DNA from: Aliiroseovarius pelagivivens
GTDB lineage: Bacteria; Pseudomonadota; Alphaproteobacteria; Rhodobacterales; Rhodobacteraceae
NCBI RefSeq assembly: GCF_900302485.1
Contig: NZ_OMOI01000001.1
Span: forward strand, 1,984,001 to 2,048,000
DNA: 64,000 nucleotides
Direction: 5' to 3'
Below are positions 8,781 through 16,886 of this stretch, in pieces. The notes beneath the pieces are model-generated. The model saw only the letters and a program-made list of their open reading frames with translations. It made no database searches and was not told where the DNA came from. Each line of letters starts with the position of its first letter. Position 1 is the first letter of the stretch. The position numbers were made by a program, and so were the translations under genes.

Positions 8781-9547
8781 TGCTGCGTATTCTGTCCATC
8801 ATCGCTTTGTTCCTGCTGTCGGCCCTGCCCCTCCGGGCAGAAGAAATCGTCGCGGGTCTTAGTCAAAACCGCGTGTCGATCACAGCAACCTTTGTCGGCT
8901 CGGAGATCCTGATTTTTGGAGCGGTGAAACGTGATAGCCCGCCCCCACAAGACGCCCCGCTTGAGGTCGTGGTGGTGGTCGAAGGGCCCAGCTCGCCGAT
9001 CACGGTTCGCAAGAAAGACAAACGTTTTGGCATCTGGATCAATACAGAAGCGATGGAACTGGCCGCAGCCCCCAGTTTCTATGCCATCGCCACCTCGGAC
9101 ACGTTGGACAACACCATCTCGAAGCTGGACGACTTCCGGCACCTGATCTCAGTCGAACGTTCAATCCACATCTCGGACAATCCGTTCAACATCAACGACC
9201 CGCGCGAGTTCACAGATGCCCTAATCCGCATCCGCGAGAAATCCGGCCTCTACAAACGTTTAGAGAATACCGTCAAGTTGGCTCAGGACACGCTTTTCGA
9301 AACGCGAATTGCCTTGCCCGCCAACCTGACCGAAGGCGACTATCGCACGCGTATCCTATTGACGCGCGGCGGTCAGGTGACTTCGGAATATGAAACCGTC
9401 ATCAACGTCCAAAAGGTCGGACTAGAGCGCTGGATCTTCAACTTGGCCCATGAGAAGCCTTTGATCTATGGCCTGCTATCCCTGGTGATTGCCATCGCTG
9501 CAGGTTGGGGTGCGTCGGCTGCCTTCCGCATGATCCTGCGCAACTAA
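8780..9547 (+). CDS. TIGR02186 family conserved membrane-anchored protein
   Basis: A 255-residue protein with an N-terminal signal sequence (about residues 1-20), a periplasmic beta-rich body (about 21-225) and one C-terminal membrane helix (about 228-250). The opening of the mature part, EEIVAGLSQNRVSITATFVGSEI, and the tail anchor match the family annotated TIGR02186, whose function is not known. It is translationally coupled to the TSUP transporter and may be its periplasmic accessory; that is inference from gene order. Confidence 0.8.
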   Translation: MLRILSIIALFLLSALPLRAEEIVAGLSQNRVSITATFVGSEILIFGAVKRDSPPPQDAPLEVVVVVEGPSSPITVRKKDKRFGIWINTEAMELAAAPSFYAIATSDTLDNTISKLDDFRHLISVERSIHISDNPFNINDPREFTDALIRIREKSGLYKRLENTVKLAQDTLFETRIALPANLTEGDYRTRILLTRGGQVTSEYETVINVQKVGLERWIFNLAHEKPLIYGLLSLVIAIAAGWGASAAFRMILRN

Positions 9548-9615
9548 CTTCGTTCTGTTGTCTGGATACCTTGGGGTGTTCGAAGGCGCCTTCAAAAGCC
9601 GCCGACGCCTGTGCG

Positions 9616-10344
9616 TTACCCGCGCCCGATATAGCGCATCTTGGTCGCCATCACGGTCATGAACTGCACATTCGCCTCGGGCGGCAGCTGCGCCATATGC
9701 AAGACGGATCTTGCCACTTCACCCACATCCATGGACGGGGGCGGCACGTCGCCCTCAGCGACGGCTGCGTCGATGATGCCCTGCAATAGATCGGTCCGCG
9801 CGTTGCCGATGTCGATTTGCCCGCAGGCAATGTCAAACGGGCGGCCATCAAGACTTAGTTGCCGGGTCAGGCCCGTGATCCCGTGTTTCGTGACCGTATA
9901 GGTCACTGCACCTTCGCGTGGGACATGGGCGCTGATCGAGCCGTTGTTGATAATCCGCCCCCCTTGCGGGGACTGCGCCCGCATTTGGGCAAACGCGGCG
10001 CGGGCACACAGGAACATGCCTGTCAGGTTGACCGACACGGCGCGGGTCCAGTCCTCGACCGACACTTCGTCAATTGGCGCGGCGGGCGTGAAAAGCCCCG
10101 CGTTGTTGAAAAGTACGTCCAGACGGCCTGCCTTCGCAGCGAACCGATCAAACGCAGCACTCACGGCTTGTGGATCCGAGACGTCCGCGACCAGCACATG
10201 CGCCCTGTCCTGCCCTTCGGCAATCTCCTCCAGCACCTCTTTGCGTCGCGCCAGCAGACCGACCGTCCAACCTTTGGCCATGAACAGCTCGGCCACGGCG
10301 CGGCCAATGCCGGCGCTGGCTCCGGTGATCAGTATGCTAGGCAT
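9616..10344 (-). CDS. short-chain dehydrogenase/reductase
   Basis: A 242-residue classical SDR. The nucleotide-binding motif TGASAGIG is at residues 7-14, NNAG at 80-83, the catalytic serine near 136-138, and the active-site Tyr149 and Lys153 in YTVTK. It is an NAD(P)-dependent oxidoreductase of unknown substrate. Its start overlaps the end of the RecD-like helicase gene by 8 bases, so the two are cotranscribed, although no functional link is obvious. The 68 bases between it and the convergent TIGR02186 gene contain a 12-base palindrome (GAAGGCGCCTTC, 9582-9593) but no clear terminator. Confidence 0.88.
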   Translation of the reverse strand: MPSILITGASAGIGRAVAELFMAKGWTVGLLARRKEVLEEIAEGQDRAHVLVADVSDPQAVSAAFDRFAAKAGRLDVLFNNAGLFTPAAPIDEVSVEDWTRAVSVNLTGMFLCARAAFAQMRAQSPQGGRIINNGSISAHVPREGAVTYTVTKHGITGLTRQLSLDGRPFDIACGQIDIGNARTDLLQGIIDAAVAEGDVPPPSMDVGEVARSVLHMAQLPPEANVQFMTVMATKMRYIGRG

Positions 10345-11875
10345 CGGGTGCTCCTTGTGCTTCCAGTGTCAGGGCGGTGGGTTTCGCGGGCAAATCGGCC
10401 GTCGATAGTTCGGCATGCGGACGCGCCATCGCATAGCGCGTCACCCAGTGTAGCCGCGTTTCCGCCCGTGTGATCGCCACATAGGCCAACCGTTTCCACA
10501 GCGGCAGCCCTGCCTCGCTGCGTCCAGCCCATGCCGCTGCGGCGATGTCGGGTGCGAAGACCTGCACCTCGGGCCATTGCGAGCCCTGCGCTTTGTGAAT
10601 GGTCACCGCGGCACCATGCAAGAACGTGGCCCCCATACGGGCAGCGAAAGGAATGAACGGCTCTTCCTCGTCTGGCTTTTCGATCTTCACAATGGATGCA
10701 GCGGATACCTGAGGATCCTCGGCCCCCAACACATGCAACCGCGAAAACCCGGGGCGCTTGCCCGGCCCCAGATAGACACATTGCGCGCCTTTGATCAGCC
10801 CACGGGCCTCTAGATCAATGCGTTTCTTGCGATGCTTCAGCGGCAGTTCAATTCCGTCGCAGATCAGGGGTTCACCGGACAATAGTTCGGTCTCGGGCGC
10901 GTGAAAGGCGGACCTGAACGCTTGTATCAACCGTACCCGGGTTTTGTTGCGCCACACCAGAACGGGCGAGCGCGCCATCAGATCCGCATTGGCACGCGGG
11001 GCCACCACCACGCGGTCATCCCGTGCAGCAGCTTGATGGATCATCCGCTCGAAACCATCGAAATCCAGCGCCTCGTCGGCCAGAGCATGCGCCAGATCCA
11101 AAATGGGATTGTCTTCTTCCTGACGGTGGATGCGATGCAGAACCTGCTTTCGCGGGCCCTTGATATCGTCAAAGATCATCTTGCCGGACTGCCCGACCGG
11201 GGCCAGCTGAGCGGGGTCTCCGAACAGGACCAAGGTTGGGAAAATCTCGCACAGATCCTCGAACTGCTTTTCGTCCAGCATCGAGCTTTCGTCGACAAAG
11301 CCAATGTCCAAGGGATCGTCACGCCGCTTCCAACCGGTAATGAAGTCCGAGCCACGAAGCCCCGCAGCCGCCAGCGCGCCGGGTACAGATTTCTGGGCCT
11401 GATAGAACGCATAGGCACGATCCAGTGCTTCGTCCGTCAGGCCTTCGATTTCCGGCCGCTCGCCGTTTCCGGCCAGCCATTCAGCAATCTTTTCATATTC
11501 GGGGTCGTAAACCGGTGTGTAGAGGATCCTGTGAATGGTCGTCGCAGGCACACCACGGTTGCGCAACACGCTCGCCGCCTTGTTGGTCGGTGCCAAGATG
11601 GCCAAGGTGCGGCGCTCCTTGCGGCGTTTACCCTCCCAATCGCCCGAGATTACATCGACACCTGCATCTTCCAAGGCGCGGTATAGCTCGGCCAGCAACA
11701 GCGTCTTGCCCGACCCTGCTTTGCCGACCACAGCCATTACCTGCGACTTGCCGTCAGCAACGGGCGTTAAAAGCGCATCATCCAGATTGACGCCCGACAG
11801 GCGCAGCATCTCGGACACGCGGTCATGCGCCTCGGCTTGGTCTTCTGAAAATGTAACGGGGGAATGTTGGGTCAT
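10337..11875 (-). CDS. RecD-like superfamily 1 ATP-dependent DNA helicase
   Basis: A 512-residue SF1B helicase. Walker A GKAGSGKT is at residues 51-58, followed by APTNKAASVL (motif Ia), FVDESSMLD (motif II), LFGDPAQLAPVG (motif III), HRQEEDNPI (motif IV region), TIHKAQGSQW (motif V) and YVAITRAETRLHWV (motif VI). It is much shorter than RecD of RecBCD and no recB/recC lie nearby, so it is probably a stand-alone RecD2/Dda-like 5'-3' helicase acting in DNA repair or replication restart. It lies downstream of luxI on the same strand, with a 76-base gap. Confidence 0.88.
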   Translation of the reverse strand: MTQHSPVTFSEDQAEAHDRVSEMLRLSGVNLDDALLTPVADGKSQVMAVVGKAGSGKTLLLAELYRALEDAGVDVISGDWEGKRRKERRTLAILAPTNKAASVLRNRGVPATTIHRILYTPVYDPEYEKIAEWLAGNGERPEIEGLTDEALDRAYAFYQAQKSVPGALAAAGLRGSDFITGWKRRDDPLDIGFVDESSMLDEKQFEDLCEIFPTLVLFGDPAQLAPVGQSGKMIFDDIKGPRKQVLHRIHRQEEDNPILDLAHALADEALDFDGFERMIHQAAARDDRVVVAPRANADLMARSPVLVWRNKTRVRLIQAFRSAFHAPETELLSGEPLICDGIELPLKHRKKRIDLEARGLIKGAQCVYLGPGKRPGFSRLHVLGAEDPQVSAASIVKIEKPDEEEPFIPFAARMGATFLHGAAVTIHKAQGSQWPEVQVFAPDIAAAAWAGRSEAGLPLWKRLAYVAITRAETRLHWVTRYAMARPHAELSTADLPAKPTALTLEAQGAPDA

Positions 11876-11906
11876 GCCGCGACCCTATCGCGCGGACATG
11901 GGCAGC

Positions 11907-11928
11907 ACCAGCGCCCGAAAGCGCTGGT
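11907..11928. other. perfect 8-base-pair stem between luxI and the helicase gene
   Basis: ACCAGCGC (11907-11914) and GCGCTGGT (11921-11928) form a GC-rich hairpin with a six-base loop, 24 bases downstream of the luxI stop. In the direction of luxI (minus strand) there is no T-run after it; on the plus strand ATTTTT follows six bases later. It may slow transcription between luxI and the helicase gene or sit in the helicase leader, but it is not a clear intrinsic terminator. Confidence 0.35.
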
Positions 11929-11951
11929 CGCCGATTTTTCTCAGGATTTAA

Positions 11952-12602
11952 TTAGGCGCTGCGTGGCAGCGACTGTGGTGCCGGATCGCGATTGACCGTG
12001 AACAGTGAATAACGCATCCAGCCCTGGCTGACTTCGCGCGATACACCAACCTTTTTCAGGGTCGGTTCGAACGCGCTTTTATCCATTGACCAAAGACCAA
12101 CACCGATGCGGTCACGACCTTCGCCGCCCATACCGATCACATCCGGCTCGAGGCCCATCAGACGATAGATACGCTCCATCCGGGGATCGAAAACGCCGAC
12201 ATAATGTTCCAGCTTGAACGTATCCATGATTTCACCTGCGCCCAGCGCAAGTGCCGCCGATGCACGACGATCTGCTGTTGGGGACAGGCAGAAACGAGTA
12301 CATTCCCAGATCAGCGGGCTTTCGATATGAACACCGTCGGTCAGATGGCTGAAGTGGTCATTCACCATCGTTTGTCCGACCGTAGGTAGAAAGCGCATGG
12401 ATCCGCCATGGCGGCCATCGGCCTGTTCCCAGATAACGTATAGCGGGTTCAAGTCGTCATATTCGTCGCGCTCGAAACCGTTAACGTCTACCGAGACATC
12501 CCAACCAAGTCGGTGCGAGAATTGTTCCGCCCGATCCTTGAACATGGTCTCAGCCAGCAGAGGGAATTTCGAAAGATCATTGCCATAGAGGTAACGCAGC
12601 AT
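11952..12602 (-). CDS. acyl-homoserine-lactone synthase (LuxI family)
   Basis: A 216-residue LuxI-type synthase that would join S-adenosylmethionine and an acyl chain into an N-acyl-homoserine lactone signal. The invariant residues are in place: Arg24, Phe28, Trp34, Asp46, Asp49, Arg70 (in GSMRFLPT), Glu100 and Arg103 (in WECTRFCLS). A Shine-Dalgarno AAAGGAG (12611-12617) lies 8 bases before the ATG. The LuxR-type receptor gene lies directly upstream on the same strand, so this is a complete cognate pair. Acyl chain length cannot be read from sequence. Confidence 0.93.
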   Translation of the reverse strand: MLRYLYGNDLSKFPLLAETMFKDRAEQFSHRLGWDVSVDVNGFERDEYDDLNPLYVIWEQADGRHGGSMRFLPTVGQTMVNDHFSHLTDGVHIESPLIWECTRFCLSPTADRRASAALALGAGEIMDTFKLEHYVGVFDPRMERIYRLMGLEPDVIGMGGEGRDRIGVGLWSMDKSAFEPTLKKVGVSREVSQGWMRYSLFTVNRDPAPQSLPRSA

Positions 12603-12615
12603 GAGTGGAGCTCCT

Positions 12616-12639
12616 TTGTCCGAGTGATTAATAGGACAA
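12616..12639 (-). promoter_or_regulatory. inverted repeat before luxI, candidate lux-type operator
   Basis: TTGTCC (12616-12621) and GGACAA (12634-12639) form a perfect inverted repeat with a 12-base spacer in the 89-base gap between luxR and luxI. It partly overlaps the luxI Shine-Dalgarno. Typical lux boxes are about 20 bases with a short spacer, so the fit is imperfect; it could be an operator or an mRNA hairpin that masks the ribosome site. Confidence 0.35.
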
Positions 12640-12691
12640 TGGTCGCCTCTTAGTTAACGTATGGCAAATACATCGTGAGGTAGAACTGTGT

Positions 12692-13405
12692 TTAAATTAT
12701 GATGATGCCCGTCGAAAGTGCCCTCGCCACCGCGTGGGTTGTATTCATTGCGCCCAGCTTGTGACGCGAGCTTTCGATGTAAACGCGCAGCGTATGTTCC
12801 GAGATATTTAGCTCGGCTGCGGCCTGTGCGCGGCTCATTCCGCGCGCAAGACAGCTCATCGATGCCAGCTCTCGCGGAGACAACGCTGGGCCGTTGCCAT
12901 CGTCGCCCCACTTCTCAAAATCCAGTGCTTTTTTGTTGAACTCATGTCCCAAGATCATCAGATCTCGGGCGTTCTCGTCAATGAAATGAGCCCAATCCTC
13001 GTCGCTGAGAGAGGCGTTGAGCGTGAACAATGCAAACTGTCCGTTCGGTCCACGAATGGGGATCGTATAGCCCTGATTGCCCAACCCGTGGTTCAAAGCA
13101 TCCTGCCACATTTCACGCGCAGGCTTTGATGACCAATCCAGTTCTTTCCATGAAACGGGTGTAAACCGCTGAAAACAGCCGAAAATAACGGGATCCATTC
13201 GCAGGTATTCTTTTTCGAGATACCGATCAACCCACTCGGCAGAATAGGTACCGGCCCCATAGCGCTCCCCGACCGAGTTTACCCAGTGGTAAACTGTATG
13301 CTCGACTCCGTAGTGATCGCGCAGCGCTTCAAGCACCGCTTGCAGGTCTTCAAGCGTGGCCGCCGCTTGCAAGGTAGAGAGAAGGTCTTCGAGCCGATTG
13401 GTCAT
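12692..13405 (-). CDS. LuxR family regulator with autoinducer-binding domain
   Basis: A 237-residue quorum-sensing receptor. The N-terminal autoinducer-binding domain has the conserved Trp58, Tyr62, Asp71, Pro72, Trp86 and Gly112, matching the TraR/LuxR ligand pocket. The C-terminal LuxR-type helix-turn-helix (about residues 172-232) contains LSPRELASMSCLARGMSRAQAAAELNIS (positions about 172-199) and the recognition helix HTLRVYIESSRHKLGA. An exact AAGGAGGT (13417-13424) lies 11 bases before the ATG, inside the upstream small gene. It would bind the lactone made by the LuxI protein encoded next to it and regulate luxI and unknown targets. Confidence 0.92.
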   Translation of the reverse strand: MTNRLEDLLSTLQAAATLEDLQAVLEALRDHYGVEHTVYHWVNSVGERYGAGTYSAEWVDRYLEKEYLRMDPVIFGCFQRFTPVSWKELDWSSKPAREMWQDALNHGLGNQGYTIPIRGPNGQFALFTLNASLSDEDWAHFIDENARDLMILGHEFNKKALDFEKWGDDGNGPALSPRELASMSCLARGMSRAQAAAELNISEHTLRVYIESSRHKLGAMNTTHAVARALSTGIIII

Positions 13406-13607
13406 AGGTTCGCGCGACCTCCTTCCGCTCGCGAGACGTCTTTGAAATCTCGGTCAAAGCGATGAGTCGTGCATCATCAAGCTGTTCTGCCGTCACACTC
13501 AGACCGTTTTTCTCAGCATAGGCCATGAGGTCGGTAAGTACATCAATAATCCATTTGTCAGACACGGCAAAACCCTCGAACATTAGCTCTTTTAGCAACT
13601 TTAGCAT
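13350..13607 (-). CDS. small hypothetical protein overlapping the luxR start
   Basis: An 85-residue reading frame whose first 56 residues look like a genuine soluble helical protein (for example KWIIDVLTDLMAYAEKN and LDDARLIALTEIS). Its last 19 codons overlap the luxR start by 56 bases in another frame and look less protein-like (ARRPSLYLASGGHA). The luxR Shine-Dalgarno lies within it, so translation of the two may be coupled. I do not recognise a domain. I recall similar short genes upstream of luxR in other roseobacters, but cannot verify that here. It could be an unrecognised regulator or simply a leader-encoded peptide. Confidence 0.5.
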   Translation of the reverse strand: MLKLLKELMFEGFAVSDKWIIDVLTDLMAYAEKNGLSVTAEQLDDARLIALTEISKTSRERKEVARTYDQSARRPSLYLASGGHA

Positions 13608-13747
13608 GTGTAATAAGGACTTCTAACTCGCGGAATGAAACTCCCCAAAAATAGCGAGGTCGCGAAAGGCCGAAAACTCACCTTCCGTAGCGGAAACCAC
13701 TAAAGACCCGCCATTCCGGCAGGGTGATTCGCAGGGCAAACGAAAAT

Positions 13748-13775
13748 GCCCGCCGCCTTTGATAAGGCAGCGGGC
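13748..13775 (-). terminator. intrinsic terminator of ccrA
   Basis: A 12-base-pair stem with one mismatch (GCCCGCCGCCTT at 13748-13759, AAGGCAGCGGGC at 13764-13775) and a four-base loop lies 26 bases after the ccrA stop. On the minus strand it is followed by ATTTTCGTTT, as expected of a Rho-independent terminator. Confidence 0.85.
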
Positions 13776-13801
13776 AAGTTTAATTAGGTTGAAAGTGCGG
13801 C

Positions 13802-15091
13802 TTATTTGGGGCCGGCTTCCAGTGCATCTTCGAAGGTGCGCAGCCCGGTAGTGGGGGCCTGAACCAGAACCGACATGTTGCCCGGCTTGTGCTCGTTGCG
13901 GTACATCTTCATGTGCGCGTCAGGAATTTCCGCCCACGGGAACACTTCCGACATGTAGGGGTCGATGCGACGCTCGATCATCAGCTTGTTGGCCGAAGCG
14001 GCCTGCTTCAGGTGCGCAAAGTGCGAGCCCTGCAGACGCTTCTGGTGCATCCAAGTATAGCGCACGTCGAAGGTACAGTTGAAACCGGTGGTACCGGCGC
14101 AGATCACAACCATGCCGCCTTTTTTACAGACAAGGTTCGACACGGGGAAGGTCGATTCACCGGGGTGTTCGAACACGATGTCCACATTGTTGCCCTTGCC
14201 GGTGATGTCCCAGATGGCTTTACCAAAGCGGCGTGCTTCCTTGAACCAGACATCGTATTCCGGCGTGTTCACTGTGGGCAGTTGGCCCCAGCAGGTGAAG
14301 TCCTTGCGGTTGATAACGCCTTTGGCGCCCAGACCCATCACAAAGTCACGCTTGTCTTCGTCAGAGATCACACCGACGGCGTTGCCGCCTGCAGCGTTGA
14401 TCAGCTGGATCGCATAGGACCCCAGACCGCCCGACGCACCCCAAACCAGAACGTTCTGACCGGGCTTCAGTTCGTGCGGGTGGTGACCGAACAGCATGCG
14501 GTATGCGGTGGCCAGCGTCAGCGTGTAGCAGGCGCTCTCTTCCCAAGTCAGGTGCTTGGGACGGTGCAGCAGCTGCTGTGCCTGTACGCGGGTGAACTGT
14601 GCGAACGACCCATCGGGGGTTTCATAGCCCCAGATCCGCTGGCTGGGCGAGAACATCGGGTCGCCACCGTTGCATTCCTCGTCATCACCATCGTCCTGGT
14701 TACAATGGACAACCACTTCGTCGCCCACTTTCCAGCTTTTCACCTTGTCGCCGACGGCCCAAACGATACCTGCGGCATCCGACCCTGCGACGTGATAGTC
14801 CTGCTTGTGTACGTCGAACATGCTGACCGGCACACCAAGGCCAGCCCAAATGCCGTTGTAGTTCACGCCAGCGGCCATCACCATCACCAGCACTTCGTGG
14901 CTGTCCAGCGTGGGGGTCTCTACGACCTCGACCTGCATGGCCTGATTGGGTTCACCCTGACGATCGCGGCGGATTGCCCACGCGTACATCTGTGCGGGAA
15001 CATGACCCAGCGGGGGCATTTCACCAATCTCGTAAAGATCTTTTTTCGGGGCATCGTATTCGGCGATGCCGGTTTGTGTGTCCAAAGCCAT
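13802..15091 (-). CDS. ccrA: crotonyl-CoA carboxylase/reductase
   Basis: A 429-residue medium-chain dehydrogenase-type enzyme that reductively carboxylates crotonyl-CoA with NADPH and CO2 to ethylmalonyl-CoA, the defining step of the ethylmalonyl-CoA pathway for acetyl-CoA assimilation. The N-terminal YEIGEMPPLGHVPAQMYAWA, the GroES-like part and the Rossmann motif VWGASGGLGSYAIQL all match the family. I chose the ATG at 15091 because CAGGAGG lies just upstream; an in-frame ATG at 15163 adds 24 unrelated residues. ecm, encoding the pathway's mutase, lies two genes away on the opposite strand. A strong terminator follows. Confidence 0.96.
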   Translation of the reverse strand: MALDTQTGIAEYDAPKKDLYEIGEMPPLGHVPAQMYAWAIRRDRQGEPNQAMQVEVVETPTLDSHEVLVMVMAAGVNYNGIWAGLGVPVSMFDVHKQDYHVAGSDAAGIVWAVGDKVKSWKVGDEVVVHCNQDDGDDEECNGGDPMFSPSQRIWGYETPDGSFAQFTRVQAQQLLHRPKHLTWEESACYTLTLATAYRMLFGHHPHELKPGQNVLVWGASGGLGSYAIQLINAAGGNAVGVISDEDKRDFVMGLGAKGVINRKDFTCWGQLPTVNTPEYDVWFKEARRFGKAIWDITGKGNNVDIVFEHPGESTFPVSNLVCKKGGMVVICAGTTGFNCTFDVRYTWMHQKRLQGSHFAHLKQAASANKLMIERRIDPYMSEVFPWAEIPDAHMKMYRNEHKPGNMSVLVQAPTTGLRTFEDALEAGPK

Positions 15092-15235
15092 GGCGGCCTC
15101 CTGATCTTGCGCGTTATTTGATTCTATTGCCGCAGTGCGGAATTGCGGCTGCACCTGCAGCATTACGGATCACTAAGTAAGATTGCAACCACAATCAGCA
15201 ACATTTTGTAATTTTATGTCGCGGCAAACCTGACT

Positions 15236-16681
15236 TTAGGGCAAGATTGCCGCATCCGCCACTTCTGCTGGCGTCAGGCTCGAGATATGGATCGGCTCGA
15301 TCTCGTCGCTAAGATGCGCAATCGAGTTCGCATAGTAGGCCAGAATCAGACGATCTGGCTTATGAACCTGATAAGTCGCCCCTGCCCCATCGCCTGTCTT
15401 GATGATCAGTTTACGCAGCAAAAGCTCGCGTAGGCCGACTTCGGTCGCATAAGCGTTGTCGCTACGTGGGATATGAACATGCGCGCCGCGCGTCTCCATA
15501 TCCTGCACCAAGCTTTGAAACCGCGCTGCAATCTCTTCCTGTGTCTGCCCATCATACTTCAGCAAGATCGCCGATACCACCGGCACTGGCAGCACAGGAA
15601 CCACGTCGCGGATCCGCGTCATCAGCGTATCGCCCAAAGACTCCAACATGTCTTCAGGTGGGTTGCCGCCCAGATAATCGATCAGCGACACCGGATCACC
15701 GAAAGAGACAGACGCATACCCAAAACGATAGAAACGCCCGGTCATCCGTTGCCAAAAATGCCGCCCCACATGTCGCGCCACATATTTGAACCGAAGCCCG
15801 AAACGGCGGGTTCCCTTGATATCCGCAGACACCAGCACGCGATCTTCCAGCACCCGGTCATAGTTCATGGCAACCGGAATAAAGACGACGTTGCGGCTTT
15901 CGCCTGGCACGAAGTCCTGCACGATATAGCTGAGCAGCCCCAGCTTGGGCGCGCCGACCTCGCCGTTCAGGCTCAGCCCGCCTTCCGGGAACATGGCCTG
16001 CGTCACGCCGCCGTCCGTTGCCATGCGTACATAACGTGAAAGCACCTTGCGGTAGAGGTTGTTGCGGCTTTTGCGACGGATGAAGTAAGCCCCCATCGAC
16101 CGGATCAACGTGCGCAAAGGCCAAACCCGCGCCCACTCCCCTACTGCATAGGACAGGTGTGACCGTTCGGCGGCCAGCCAAGTCACCAGCACATAATCCA
16201 TGTTGGATCGGTGGTTCATCACGAAAATCACAGTGGCATCGGGATCGATCTCGCTAAGCCGCGCCGCATCAAACGCACCAAGACGCACACGATAGAAAGC
16301 GCGCGACAGAAGTTTCGCCAGCCGGATCCCGAAGCCAAAATACGCGGTGGCCGAAAAACGTGGTACGATCTCGCGCGCGTAACGCTGGGCTTTTTCGAAT
16401 GCGACCTGCTCTGGGATGCCTGCCTTGCGCGCGTGTTCGACGATCGCTTTGGCCACTTCCGGGTCATAAGACAGCCGCTGTACCATGTCGTAACGCCGCG
16501 CCAGCTTGAACGGCTCGATCGGACGCTCCAGCCTTTCGTTCAGCTGCGCGACAGCGCGCTCAAGCCGCTTACGAAAGAACCAGCGCACCGATGGGAACAG
16601 GAAATGCGAGGCAAACGTCACCGTGGCGAAAGCCAGGATCAACACTAGTAACCAAAGAGGAAGTTCCACTACGCGCGTCAT
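15236..16681 (-). CDS. 1-acylglycerol-3-phosphate acyltransferase-like membrane protein (PlsC/LPLAT family)
   Basis: A 481-residue protein with an N-terminal membrane helix (about residues 8-30) and a lysophospholipid acyltransferase domain. The catalytic NHRSNMDYV (NHx4D type) lies near residue 155, GAYFIRR near 195 and the substrate motif FPEGGLSLNG near 232. Its length and the C-terminal extension of about 150 residues are closer to PlsB-like enzymes than to plain PlsC. It would acylate glycerol-3-phosphate or lysophosphatidate at the inner membrane. It lies between ccrA (same strand, about 145 bases) and ecm (divergent); this order is conserved in relatives, but no pathway link to the acyltransferase is known to me. 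Confidence 0.82.
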   Translation of the reverse strand: MTRVVELPLWLLVLILAFATVTFASHFLFPSVRWFFRKRLERAVAQLNERLERPIEPFKLARRYDMVQRLSYDPEVAKAIVEHARKAGIPEQVAFEKAQRYAREIVPRFSATAYFGFGIRLAKLLSRAFYRVRLGAFDAARLSEIDPDATVIFVMNHRSNMDYVLVTWLAAERSHLSYAVGEWARVWPLRTLIRSMGAYFIRRKSRNNLYRKVLSRYVRMATDGGVTQAMFPEGGLSLNGEVGAPKLGLLSYIVQDFVPGESRNVVFIPVAMNYDRVLEDRVLVSADIKGTRRFGLRFKYVARHVGRHFWQRMTGRFYRFGYASVSFGDPVSLIDYLGGNPPEDMLESLGDTLMTRIRDVVPVLPVPVVSAILLKYDGQTQEEIAARFQSLVQDMETRGAHVHIPRSDNAYATEVGLRELLLRKLIIKTGDGAGATYQVHKPDRLILAYYANSIAHLSDEIEPIHISSLTPAEVADAAILP

Positions 16682-16886
16682 GTAAAACCTGTCTCACCAA
16701 ATGTCACAAAGGTAAAGTGTTGCGAGACACTCGTCGCGCCAAGTGTCCTTAGTATTCCTGTTCGCAGCCGAAACAGCTGATACAGTACCGGCACTCCACG
16801 TAACTTTCTTCCCGTGATTTTACCCCTTGCGTAATTTTCTTGCGCAACTAAAAATGCTGCAGCGCAACATAAGGTGAGTCTCTGCC

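Noticed and set aside
9582..9593. Perfect palindrome GAAGGCGCCTTC between convergent genes
   Set aside because: With no unpaired loop it gives at best a four-base-pair hairpin, and there is no T-run; chance is plausible.
13683..13695. TTCCG-TAG-CGGAA inverted repeat upstream of the small gene before luxR
   Set aside because: It is short, lies at an unclear distance from a promoter, and does not match lux-box structure.
13889..15121. A 410-codon open frame antisense to ccrA
   Set aside because: It mirrors a well-supported enzyme gene codon for codon, is rich in His, Val and Arg as expected of the complement of high-GC coding DNA, and has no ribosome site or domain.
16682..16886. Possible cobalamin or fatty-acid-regulator site before ecm (TTGCGCAA and CTGCAG-containing bases)
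   Set aside because: No riboswitch fold is visible, and the short motifs are too common in this base composition to name a regulator.
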